Source of the DNA: Devosia sp.
GTDB lineage: Bacteria; Pseudomonadota; Alphaproteobacteria; Rhizobiales; Devosiaceae
NCBI RefSeq assembly: GCF_014860165.1
Contig: NZ_JACZKG010000012.1
Location: forward strand, 1 to 64,000
Reading direction: 5' to 3'
Length of the DNA stretch: 64,000 bases
Shown here: one piece after another, positions 1 through 7,387 of the stretch
Numbering within the stretch: position 1 is the stretch's first letter
How the letters are laid out: the number at the start of each line of letters is the position of its first letter
The notes under the pieces: generated by a model
What the model saw: only the letters and a program-made list of their open reading frames with translations
Told to the model about the DNA's origin: nothing
Databases searched by the model: none
Made by a program: the position numbers and the translations under genes

Positions 1-117
1 CCCCGCAAGGGGGAGGGAGGTCGACTGGGATTCCGGGAAAAAGCCTTTGGCCGGCTGATGTTAGCCCTCCCTTAGTAATCCCGTCTTAGCATGCGCGCGG
101 GAATGCATGGAGCTGGC

Positions 118-675
118 ATGAGAGCCGCCGCCTATGTTGTCGGGCCTTTGGACGGGCCGGGCGCAGCATTGATGGATATGGCACGCCGGCTGAGCTTTTC
201 GGCCGTGTTGCCATATGGCGGCGTGGCGCAGGCCGAGCAGCAGGCCAACCGCACGCCGGTCTGCTTCTTTCTGTTCGCGGCGGTCCCCGATGTCGGCACG
301 CTACGCGGCGTGGCCGAGGCGATCCGGTTCTGCCCGAGCCGGCGCGTTCGCTTTTCGCCACTGATCTATTTTTCCGAGAGCCCGTCGATCGACACGATCA
401 CGCGCTGCATCAATATGGGCTTTGACGATGTCATCACCATGCCGTTCACGCGGACGCGGCTGATGGAGCGCATCGACCGGCAGATCGGGCAGAGCCACAT
501 CTATTATGAGACGCCGGGCTATTTCGGCCCCGATCGCCGCGACCGCGTCACCGGCCCCAGCCGCGCCGCCGAAAGCCGCATCGGCGGCCAGTTTCGCCGC
601 CTCGAAATCGTGCGCAACCTGCTGACCGGGATCAATGTGGTGCGGGACGACCTCTATGCGGCGCCCGCCGGCTGA
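118..675 (+). CDS. Degenerate receiver-like (pseudo-receiver) protein
   Basis: About 185 residues. I chose the ATG at 118 because GGAG lies 6 nt before it; the ORF is open back to 91. Seen: the stretch GFDDVITMPF matches the end of a CheY-like receiver (usual form GADDxxTKPF) with the conserved Lys replaced by Met. The earlier hydrophobic strand (CFFLFA) does not end in the usual phospho-acceptor Asp. A YFGPDRR motif follows, as in the linker of several rhizobial response regulators, then a helical tail without a recognised output domain. Inference: a non-phosphorylated receiver fold used for protein interaction. It stands alone upstream of the MFS operon with a gap of about 120 bp. No kinase or specific function can be assigned. 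Confidence 0.65.
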   Translation: MRAAAYVVGPLDGPGAALMDMARRLSFSAVLPYGGVAQAEQQANRTPVCFFLFAAVPDVGTLRGVAEAIRFCPSRRVRFSPLIYFSESPSIDTITRCINMGFDDVITMPFTRTRLMERIDRQIGQSHIYYETPGYFGPDRRDRVTGPSRAAESRIGGQFRRLEIVRNLLTGINVVRDDLYAAPAG

Positions 676-695
676 GATTCGGGCTGCGGCACTAT

Positions 696-729
696 TGCAA
701 CGTTGCAGAAGTGTTCGGAAAACGTTTCC
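696..729. promoter_or_regulatory. Pair of LacI-type operator-like palindromes
   Basis: TGCAACGTTGCA (696-707) is a perfect 12-bp palindrome. GGAAAACGTTTCC (717-729) has GGAAA/TTTCC arms. Both contain an AACGTT core and the cores are 22 bp apart, about two helical turns. They lie 70-100 bp before the first MFS start codon. LacI/GalR-family operators typically have such CG-centred symmetry. No LacI-family regulator is encoded in the window, so the regulator is unknown. Confidence 0.4.
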
Positions 730-798
730 ACCCGCTATTTCCCGGATCACAGATTTCGCATAGTCTCGTGGGTACTGATTTCGCGAGTAGTTTCAGCC

Positions 799-1974
799 AT
801 GAGATTCGGCATCGATTTGCCGCCCCAGATCAAGGTGTTCGGGGCGTTTTTCATTTATTCGTTTTGCATGGGCAGCCTTTATCCGCGCCTGCCCGCCATC
901 CAGCAGGCCATGGGCGTGGGCGAGGGCGCCCTGGGGCTGGCGCTGATCGGCGCCGCCTTCGGCACGCTGATCTCGCTGACCTTTGCCGGCCCGATCATCG
1001 AGCGCATCGGCTATCGCCGGACGCTGCTGACGGCGATCCCGCTGCTGTCGGTATTCTACGCCATTTCGGCATGGGCCCAGGGGCCGGTGATGTTCTTCCT
1101 GCTGCTGGTGCCGGTGGGGCTGACCATTGGCTGCATCGAAATCATCATCAATCTCGAGGCCGACCGGGTCGAGCATGCCATCGGCCGCCGGATCATGAAC
1201 CGCGCCCATGCCTTCTGGAGCTTCGGCTTCTTCTCGGCCGGCATGGTGGGGTCCCTGGTGGCCCAGACCGGGCTGTCGCCGCAATGGCACCTGGCCATCA
1301 TGGTGCCCATCGTCGCCGTCATCGCGCTGGTTCTGCTGGGCCGCTACGAGCCGGCCGAGCACCGCAGCGGCGGCAGCACCGATGCCGCCCCGCGCTTTGC
1401 CCGCCCCACCGGGGCGATCCTGATACTGGTGGGCGTCTGCCTTTCCGCCATGATCCTTGAAGGCGCCGGCATCGATTGGTCGGCCATCTATATGCGCGAC
1501 GAGTTCGACGCCGCCCCGTTCTGGGCCGGCTTCGCCGTCGCCCTGGGCGCTGGTGCGCAGGCGGTGACACGGTTCTTCGCCGATGCCTTCGTCGAGCGCT
1601 GGAGCCCGGCGGTGGTGGCGCGCGGCCTGCTGGCCATTTCGGGCCTGGGTGCGCTGCTGGTGTTCTTCACGCCGGTGTGGTGGCTGGCCTATGTCGGCTT
1701 TGCCCTGATCGGCGTGGGCACCAGCGCGCTGTTTCCGCTGGCCATGTCGGCGGCGGCGCAGCGCACCGACCGTCCCGCTGCCGTCAATGTCGCAGCGCTG
1801 GCGCAGATCTCGTTCGTGTCCTTCCTGCTGGGACCGCCAATGCTGGGTTATATTGCCGAGCATTTCGGCATTCGCTGGGCCTTTGGCGTGGGCATTCCGC
1901 TGGTGATCCTGGGCCTGCTGATGGCCGATGCCGTTGGCACGCGCCGGCAGGCGCAACCGGTGCCTGCCGAATGA
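799..1974 (+). CDS. MFS transporter, YbjJ-like, paralog 1
   Basis: About 391 residues with roughly 12 hydrophobic segments, typical for a single-domain MFS permease of the inner membrane. The ORF is open from 703, but the ATG at 799 gives the normal MFS N-terminus (short cytoplasmic start, then the first helix). The cytoplasmic loop after helix 2 has the MFS motif-A region (FAGPIIERIG). It shares NRAHAFWS and EGAGIDWSAIYMRD with the next gene, marking the YbjJ-like branch. It overlaps that gene by 4 bp (ATGA), so the two are translationally coupled. Substrate unknown; sugar or drug efflux are family possibilities. Two operator-like palindromes lie upstream. Confidence 0.9.
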   Translation: MRFGIDLPPQIKVFGAFFIYSFCMGSLYPRLPAIQQAMGVGEGALGLALIGAAFGTLISLTFAGPIIERIGYRRTLLTAIPLLSVFYAISAWAQGPVMFFLLLVPVGLTIGCIEIIINLEADRVEHAIGRRIMNRAHAFWSFGFFSAGMVGSLVAQTGLSPQWHLAIMVPIVAVIALVLLGRYEPAEHRSGGSTDAAPRFARPTGAILILVGVCLSAMILEGAGIDWSAIYMRDEFDAAPFWAGFAVALGAGAQAVTRFFADAFVERWSPAVVARGLLAISGLGALLVFFTPVWWLAYVGFALIGVGTSALFPLAMSAAAQRTDRPAAVNVAALAQISFVSFLLGPPMLGYIAEHFGIRWAFGVGIPLVILGLLMADAVGTRRQAQPVPAE

Positions 1975-3158
1975 AAATCGCCCCGCAATACCGCATCTAT
2001 GCGTGCTTCTTCCTGTTCGCCTTCGCATTGGGCGCGCTGCTGTCGCGCATGCCTGACCTGCAGACCCATCTCGATGTCAGCGAGAGCCAGCTCGGCCTCA
2101 CCATCATCGGCATGTCGATCGGCTCGCTGATCTCGCTGACCTTCTCGGCGCCGCTGATCGACCGCATGGGCTCGCGCTTCACCGCCTTCGTCACGGTGCT
2201 GGGGACGGCGACGATCTACGCCCTCATCCCCTGGCTGCCCTCCGCCGTGGCGGTGTTTGTGGCGCTGTTCTTTGCCGGCCTGCTGGCCGGCGCGCTCGAG
2301 ATCAATCTCAATGTCGAGACCGACCGGCTGGAGGCCCAATATGGCCGCAGCTACATGAACCGCGCCCATGGCAATTGGAGCCTGGGTTTCTTCATCACCG
2401 CCCTGCTCGGCGCCTCGCTCCGGCAGGCTGGCATGTCGATGCAGCTCCATCTGGCCATTGCCGTGGGCGCGGTATTCGTCATCGGCATCTGGATGATGAG
2501 CGGCATGGTCAATGCCCCGCACCGCCCCAACATGCATACCGGCGACACGCCGCGCATCGCCTTCCCCAACTGGGGCCTGCTGCCGCTTTGCCTGATCGGC
2601 ATTGCCGCCTTCCTGGTCGAGGGCGCCGGCATCGACTGGTCGGCGATCTACATGCGCGACGTGTTTGCGGTGGAGCCGTTCATCGGCGGGCTGGGCCTGA
2701 CGCTGTTCTCGGGCTTCATGGCGGCAACGCGCCTGTTTGCCGACCCCATCGTCGAACGCTTCGGGCCACGGCACACAGCCATCAGCCTGCTGACGCTGGC
2801 GGCAATCGGTGCCCTGGCGGTCGGCCTTGCGCCGGTGCCGTGGGTGGCGCTGCTCGGCTTTGCGCTGCTCGGTATCGGCTGCTCGGCGGTCTATCCGCTG
2901 GCGGTATCGGCGGCGGCACAGCGCACCGACCGGCCGAGTGCGGTCAATGTCGCGGCGCTGGGACAGGTGACGTTCATCGTGTTCTTCCTTGCCCCGCCCT
3001 TGCTCGGCTTCGTGGCCGAGTATCTGGGCATTCGCAATTCGTATCTCATCGTGCTGCCGGTGATCCTGGTCGGGCTTGTCGCCAGCCGGGCGCTGGGTAC
3101 GCGCAAGCTCGACATGCCGGCGGGCCTGCCGCCGGAACCGGCGACGCCGCACGGCTGA
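1971..3158 (+). CDS. MFS transporter, YbjJ-like, paralog 2
   Basis: About 395 residues and 12 predicted helices. The ORF track runs back to 1476, but that part is an out-of-frame shadow of paralog 1; the ATG at 1971 overlaps the previous stop as ATGA and starts a normal permease N-terminus. It carries EGAGIDWSAIYMRD exactly as in paralog 1, plus NRAHGNWS and the conserved C-terminal SAAAQRTDRPSAVNVAA block, also nearly identical in paralog 1. The pair looks like an old tandem duplication. mmcB begins 3 bases after the stop. The substrate cannot be read from sequence. Confidence 0.9.
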   Translation: MKIAPQYRIYACFFLFAFALGALLSRMPDLQTHLDVSESQLGLTIIGMSIGSLISLTFSAPLIDRMGSRFTAFVTVLGTATIYALIPWLPSAVAVFVALFFAGLLAGALEINLNVETDRLEAQYGRSYMNRAHGNWSLGFFITALLGASLRQAGMSMQLHLAIAVGAVFVIGIWMMSGMVNAPHRPNMHTGDTPRIAFPNWGLLPLCLIGIAAFLVEGAGIDWSAIYMRDVFAVEPFIGGLGLTLFSGFMAATRLFADPIVERFGPRHTAISLLTLAAIGALAVGLAPVPWVALLGFALLGIGCSAVYPLAVSAAAQRTDRPSAVNVAALGQVTFIVFFLAPPLLGFVAEYLGIRNSYLIVLPVILVGLVASRALGTRKLDMPAGLPPEPATPHG

Positions 3159-3161
3159 GCC

Positions 3162-3623
3162 ATGGAGGACCTGCCCCCCATCGTTGACCTGCGCCAATCG
3201 GCCACCGCCCTCAGGGTACAGCGCGGGGTGATGCGCATGCTGCGGGAGCGGCATGACATGGCCTGCTATGCCGAAGTGCCGCTGGCCAATGGCAGACGGG
3301 CGGATGTGCTGGCGGTGGGGCCCAAGGGGGAGATCTGGATCATCGAGATCAAGTCGAGCCTGATCGACTTCCAGGTCGACCGCAAATGGCCGGAATACCG
3401 GGAATTTTCCGACAAGTTCTTCTTTGCCAAGCCGCCGGAGCTGGAGGCGGAAATCTTCCCCGAAAGCGAGGGACTGATCGTTGCCGACGGCCATGACGGC
3501 GCCATTTTGCGCGACAGTCCGGATACGCCGCTGGCGCCGGCCCGGCGCAAGACGCTGATGCTCAAGCTGGCGCGGCTCGGCGCCGACCGTATCCACATCC
3601 TGATGGACCCCGGTCCCAAGTGA
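3162..3623 (+). CDS. mmcB: MmcB family DNA repair protein
   Basis: 153 residues, the normal length for MmcB (formerly DUF1052). Family knowledge: Caulobacter MmcB is a DNA-damage-induced protein with a PD-(D/E)xK nuclease-like fold. Seen: an acidic strand (RADVLAV) followed by EIKSS fits the PD-(D/E)xK core, and the DRKWPEYREFSDKFFFA block is characteristic of the family. It begins 3 bases after one MFS gene and overlaps the next by 4 bp (GTGA), so it is co-transcribed with the transporters. I see no separate SOS-type promoter in front of it, so its regulation here probably follows the operon. Confidence 0.85.
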   Translation: MEDLPPIVDLRQSATALRVQRGVMRMLRERHDMACYAEVPLANGRRADVLAVGPKGEIWIIEIKSSLIDFQVDRKWPEYREFSDKFFFAKPPELEAEIFPESEGLIVADGHDGAILRDSPDTPLAPARRKTLMLKLARLGADRIHILMDPGPK

Positions 3624-4771
3624 GTTCCATGCCCATTGTCCGCTGGCGCATCGTGGCGCTGTTCTTCGTGCATGCGCTGACCGTCGGCGCCATCCACACG
3701 CGCATCCCCGACGTGCAACTCCAGATCGGGCTGAGCGAGGCCCAGCTCGGGCTGGTGCTGATGGGCCAGCCGCTCGGGGCGCTGTCGATGTTCCTGTTTT
3801 CGAGCCGGATCATCGAGCGCTTCGGTCCTCGGCTGGTCATTCTCGCTCTGCTGCCGCTGGCCGCGGTGAGCGCGGCGCTGGTGACGGTCATGCTCAACCC
3901 GGTGGCAATGTTCGTGCTGCTGGCCTTCAACGGCGTCAGTTTCTCGCTCACCAATATTGCCATCAATGTGGAGGCCGACCGCATCGAGGCCGCCTCGGGC
4001 GCGCGCATCATGAATACATGCCACGGTGTGTGGAGCGTCGGGTTCCTGCTGACGTCGCTGCTGGGCGCGGCCCTGCGCGGACTCGATGTCGCCGCGGCGG
4101 TGCATCTGTGGCTGCTGGCGCCCGTCGTCATCGGAATGATGCTGCTGGTGGTGCTGCCCATGCCAATAACGCCGCCGCGCGCCCATGCCGGCGACAACAG
4201 GCGGCGCCTCGCCTGGCCGACATTGGCAACCATGGGCCTGGTTGCCTTCGGCCTGGGCGCGGGGCTCACCGAAGGCGCGGCGCGCGCCTGGTCCATCATC
4301 TACCTGCGCGACAGTTTCGAGGTCGCCGCCTGGGTCGAGTCGCTGGCGCTGCCGGCCCTGCTCGCCACCATGGCGCTGGGGCGGCTCTTGGCCGATCGCT
4401 TCATCGATCGCCATGGGCCGGTGCGGGTTGCCCGCGTGCTGGCAGCCATTGCCATTGCCGGCATGGTGCTGCTGGTGGCGTCGCCCAATGCCTGGACAGC
4501 GCTGGCGGGTTTCGGGCTGGTGGGTATCGGCATCTGCGTGCTCTATCCGCTGATGCTGTCGGCCGCGGCGCGGCTGGGCGATCGGCCGGCCAGCCAGAAC
4601 GTGGCCGCGACGACGCTGATCTTCCAATTGGTCAATCTGGGTGCGCCGGTGCTGATCGGCGCCATGGCGCAGGGTTTCGGCATCCGCATGGCCTTCGCGA
4701 TGCTGCTGCCGCTGCTGGCGCTGACCTGGGCCATGGCGGGAAAACTGGCGCCGAAGGCTACCCCCTCCTGA
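3620..4771 (+). CDS. MFS transporter, YbjJ-like, paralog 3
   Basis: 383 residues with about 12 hydrophobic helices. The GTG at 3620 overlaps the mmcB stop (GTGA); the ATG at 3629 is an alternative start. It is a third, more diverged member of the same MFS branch: EGAARAWSIIYLRD replaces EGAGIDWSAIYMRD and NTCHGVWSVGF replaces NRAHGNWSLGF. The Asp-to-Ala changes in the EGA motif suggest a different substrate or mechanism from paralogs 1 and 2. Last gene of the operon, convergent with the metallo-hydrolase gene only a few bases away. Confidence 0.9.
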   Translation: MSSMPIVRWRIVALFFVHALTVGAIHTRIPDVQLQIGLSEAQLGLVLMGQPLGALSMFLFSSRIIERFGPRLVILALLPLAAVSAALVTVMLNPVAMFVLLAFNGVSFSLTNIAINVEADRIEAASGARIMNTCHGVWSVGFLLTSLLGAALRGLDVAAAVHLWLLAPVVIGMMLLVVLPMPITPPRAHAGDNRRRLAWPTLATMGLVAFGLGAGLTEGAARAWSIIYLRDSFEVAAWVESLALPALLATMALGRLLADRFIDRHGPVRVARVLAAIAIAGMVLLVASPNAWTALAGFGLVGIGICVLYPLMLSAAARLGDRPASQNVAATTLIFQLVNLGAPVLIGAMAQGFGIRMAFAMLLPLLALTWAMAGKLAPKATPS

Positions 4772-4775
4772 CGCC

Positions 4776-6428
4776 CTACTCGTCGAAGCTCTGGCTCTCG
4801 ACCGGGGTGATGGGCGTCGCGATGGGCGGAGGCGTGGGCGTGGCGCCCAGGATGTCGAGCTCCTTCTGCAGGGCCCGCATGATGGCCAGCTTTTCCGCCT
4901 CGGATCCGGCCTGAAGGCGCTGGCTGAGCCGGATGGAGAAATCCGAATAGGCATTGTGCCAGTCCGAATGCACCTGCAGCGGATCGATGCGCGGGACTGC
5001 CGCCTGCACCTTGGCGGTGATTCCGGCCGCAGTGAGTTCGAAATAGTCGTCCAGCAGCGGCAGGATCACCTGATCGCCGCCAACGCCCAGGGTGATGATG
5101 GCGGCGCGCAAGGCCGCCCGCTCCTCGTCTTCGCCATGGGTCAGGAAGATGGCGCCATGGGCGGGCAGGCGCTCCTTGATCCAGGTCATCAGCTCGGAAT
5201 GATCGGCATGGGCCGAGTAATTGCCCAAGGAGCGAATCTGGGCGCGGATGGGCACCAGCGTGCCGTGGATGCGCGCTTCCCTGGCGCCGCTGAGAATGAC
5301 GTGCCCCAAGGTGCCCGGCGCCTGGTAGCCGACGAAGAGCACGGTGGCATTGCCGCGAATGAGGTTGTTGCGAAGGTGGTGCTTGATGCGCCCGGCATCG
5401 GCCATGCCGGACGCACTGATGATGATGGCGCCGCCGCGGATGGAATTGATGGCCTTGGATTCCTCGACGCCCTCGACGATGCGGAAGCGGGGATCGTTGA
5501 ACAGCTCATCGGCGCCCAGTTCGACGTCGTCGAACATTTTCGCATATTTGCGATAGACGCCGGTGACCTTGCTGGCGAGGGGCGAGTCGAGGAAGACCAG
5601 GCGCGGATCGATCTCGCCTGATTTGATGAGGACGCCGATGTCATGCAGCAACTCCTGGCTGCGCTCGACGGCAAAGGCGGGGATGACCAGATTGCCACCA
5701 CGCCCCAGGGCAGTGTTGATCTCCTGCTTGAGCGCGGCGCGGCGCTGGGCCAGCGTATAATCCTCGCGCTCGCGCCCGCCATAGGTGCTCTCGCAGAGAA
5801 TGTAGTCGAAGCCGGCGGGGCCTTCGGGCTCGTTGTAAAAGACCTTTTCATCGGGCCCGATATCGCCCGAGAACAAGAGGCGCATGGTCTTGTCGCCATC
5901 CTTCACCTCGACCTCGATCGAGGCCGAGCCGATGATGTGGCCCGCATTCCAGTAGCGGGCGCGCACGCCGGGGCCGGGCTCGATCCATTCGCCATAGGCG
6001 CAGGTGTTGCGATGGGCCAGCGCCTCCTCGGCATCCTCCATGGTGTAGAGCGGCTTGGCGGGCTCGTCGCCGCGCCGCGCCTGCTTCTTGGTGGCCCGCT
6101 CGGCTTCCGATTCCTGAATGCCGGCGCTGTCGGGCAGCAGATATTCGAGCAGGCCCGAGGTCGGCTCGGTCATCCACATGGGCCCGCGCCAGTGCTCGCG
6201 ATAGAGTTTTGGCAACAGGCCCGCATGGTCGATATGGGCATGGGTGAGCAGCAGGAAGTCGATGCCCTTGGGGTCGAAGGGGGTGGGCTTGAGATTGAGC
6301 TCGCGGACGCTGCGATTGCCCTGGAACAGGCCGCAATCGACGAGGAACTGACCCTGCGGGTGCACGATGCGATAGCAGGAGCCGGTAACCGTGCCCGCCG
6401 CGCCGTGGAAGTGAAGGGTGACGGTCAT
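4776..6428 (-). CDS. Beta-CASP/RMMBL metallo-beta-lactamase-fold ribonuclease-like protein
   Basis: About 550 residues. The ORF extends to 6623 but that part translates an intergenic palindromic repeat; the ATG at 6428 has AGAGGAA upstream and starts the fold (TLHFHGAAGTVTGS). Seen in order: the metal-binding HxHxDH motif (THAHIDHAG), a long beta-CASP insert with SGMADAGRIKHHL, and a C-terminal RMMBL region with SAHADH and FLTHGED. This is the CPSF/Ysh1-like architecture of RNA-processing nucleases and related MBL exonucleases. The likely job is cytoplasmic RNA processing or decay, with the true substrate unknown. Single gene, convergent with the MFS operon. Confidence 0.88.
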   Translation of the reverse strand: MTVTLHFHGAAGTVTGSCYRIVHPQGQFLVDCGLFQGNRSVRELNLKPTPFDPKGIDFLLLTHAHIDHAGLLPKLYREHWRGPMWMTEPTSGLLEYLLPDSAGIQESEAERATKKQARRGDEPAKPLYTMEDAEEALAHRNTCAYGEWIEPGPGVRARYWNAGHIIGSASIEVEVKDGDKTMRLLFSGDIGPDEKVFYNEPEGPAGFDYILCESTYGGREREDYTLAQRRAALKQEINTALGRGGNLVIPAFAVERSQELLHDIGVLIKSGEIDPRLVFLDSPLASKVTGVYRKYAKMFDDVELGADELFNDPRFRIVEGVEESKAINSIRGGAIIISASGMADAGRIKHHLRNNLIRGNATVLFVGYQAPGTLGHVILSGAREARIHGTLVPIRAQIRSLGNYSAHADHSELMTWIKERLPAHGAIFLTHGEDEERAALRAAIITLGVGGDQVILPLLDDYFELTAAGITAKVQAAVPRIDPLQVHSDWHNAYSDFSIRLSQRLQAGSEAEKLAIMRALQKELDILGATPTPPPIATPITPVESQSFDE

Positions 6429-6523
6429 GGGCTGGTTCCTCTGGTTTTGTTGTTGAGCCAGAGTAACGCTTTGGCATTGCGGCGAAAGAGGGGATATGAC
6501 CCCGCGCCCTAACCGACGCGCGA

Positions 6524-6620
6524 TGTCATCCCGGCGAAGGCCGGAATCCATGCGGCGAGCGACGATTGGCTGGATGTGGCGGGTAACCACGGATATGGAT
6601 TCCGGCCTTCGCCGGAATGA
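6524..6620. repeat. REP-like inverted repeat, 27-bp arms
   Basis: The arms at 6524-6550 and 6594-6620 are inverted copies with one mismatch, built on ATTCCGGCCTTCGCCGGAAT. They lie between the convergent ends of regA and the start side of the metallo-hydrolase gene, and artificially extend the latter's ORF. A related family with different core sequence occurs at 44674-44765. Confidence 0.8.
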
Positions 6621-6644
6621 CACCGCGGGTTGGCCGCACCCGGC

Positions 6645-7196
6645 CTACCGCGGGGCGCGCTTGGCCAGGATGCGCTGCAGGGTGCGGCGGTGCATGTTGA
6701 GGCGGCGCGCGGTCTCGGAGACATTGCGGTCGCACAGTTCATAGACGCGCTGGATATGTTCCCAGCGGACGCGGTCGGCCGACATCGGGTTTTCCGGCGG
6801 CTCGGGCTTGTCCTCGCCGGTGGCGAGCAGGGCGTTGATGACGTCGTCGGCATCGGCGGGCTTGCTGAGATAGTCGATGGCGCCCAGCTTCACGGCGGTG
6901 ACGGCGGTGGCGATATTGCCATAGCCGGTCAGCACCACGGCGCGAGCATCGGGGCGCCTGGTGTGGAGGGCCGAGACCACTTCGAGGCCGTTGCCGTCCT
7001 CAAGGCGCAGGTCGACCACCGCATAGGCGGGCGGGCGTTCCGCCACGGCGGCAAGCCCTTCGGCGACCGAGCCGGCAATGCGGACATCGAAGCCGCGGCG
7101 CGCCATGGCGCGCTCGAGGCGCTGGAGGAAGGCCGCGTCGTCATCGACAAGCAGCAGGCTGGGGTCGGTGGCCAGGAGGTCTTCGATCGTGCTCAT
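6645..7196 (-). CDS. regA: ActR/RegA/PrrA redox response regulator
   Basis: 183 residues, the usual RegA size. The receiver domain (about 1-120) has the acidic pocket LLVDDD, the phospho-acceptor in VVDLRLEDG, and the KPADADD loop. After a proline-rich linker (KPEPPENP), a Fis-type helix-turn-helix (NVSETARRLNMHRRTLQRIL) forms the C-terminus. Family knowledge: with RegB it controls respiration, carbon and nitrogen fixation or energy genes in response to quinone redox state. It lies downstream of the RegB-like kinase gene on the same strand, separated by about 190 bp containing inverted repeats. Confidence 0.93.
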   Translation of the reverse strand: MSTIEDLLATDPSLLLVDDDAAFLQRLERAMARRGFDVRIAGSVAEGLAAVAERPPAYAVVDLRLEDGNGLEVVSALHTRRPDARAVVLTGYGNIATAVTAVKLGAIDYLSKPADADDVINALLATGEDKPEPPENPMSADRVRWEHIQRVYELCDRNVSETARRLNMHRRTLQRILAKRAPR

Positions 7197-7269
7197 GGGG
7201 TTTCACATAAGGCTTTGAGCGGGAAAGGTCAAAATGTACGGGGAACTCGGAACGTCCCCCCAAATACTG

Positions 7270-7385
7270 CGGCCGGCGCCCCTCCCCCTTGAGGGGAGAG
7301 TTGGGGAGGGGTGATTCAGTGGATCACTTGCCGGACCCCCACCCTCGATTCCTCCCCTCATGGGGGAGGGAAGGCAGACTGATGG
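7270..7385. repeat. REP-like palindromic repeat between regB and regA
   Basis: Contains several G-run/C-run inverted segments of the type CCCCTCCCCCTTGAGGGGAG and CCTCCCCTCATGGGGGAGG. The same kind of element recurs at about 14960, 20781, 23137, 41970, 46376 and 50358. It could fold in RNA and change the regA to regB expression ratio. Confidence 0.65.
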
Positions 7386-7387
7386 CT

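Noticed and set aside
1848-4954. Two long minus-strand ORFs of 582 and 562 residues
   Set aside because: They are antisense to the MFS operon, have Arg/Gln/His-rich low-complexity translations and no ribosome binding site.
6429-6623. N-terminal extension of the metallo-hydrolase
   Set aside because: It translates the 27-bp inverted repeat; the start at 6428 has a good ribosome binding site and the fold begins there.
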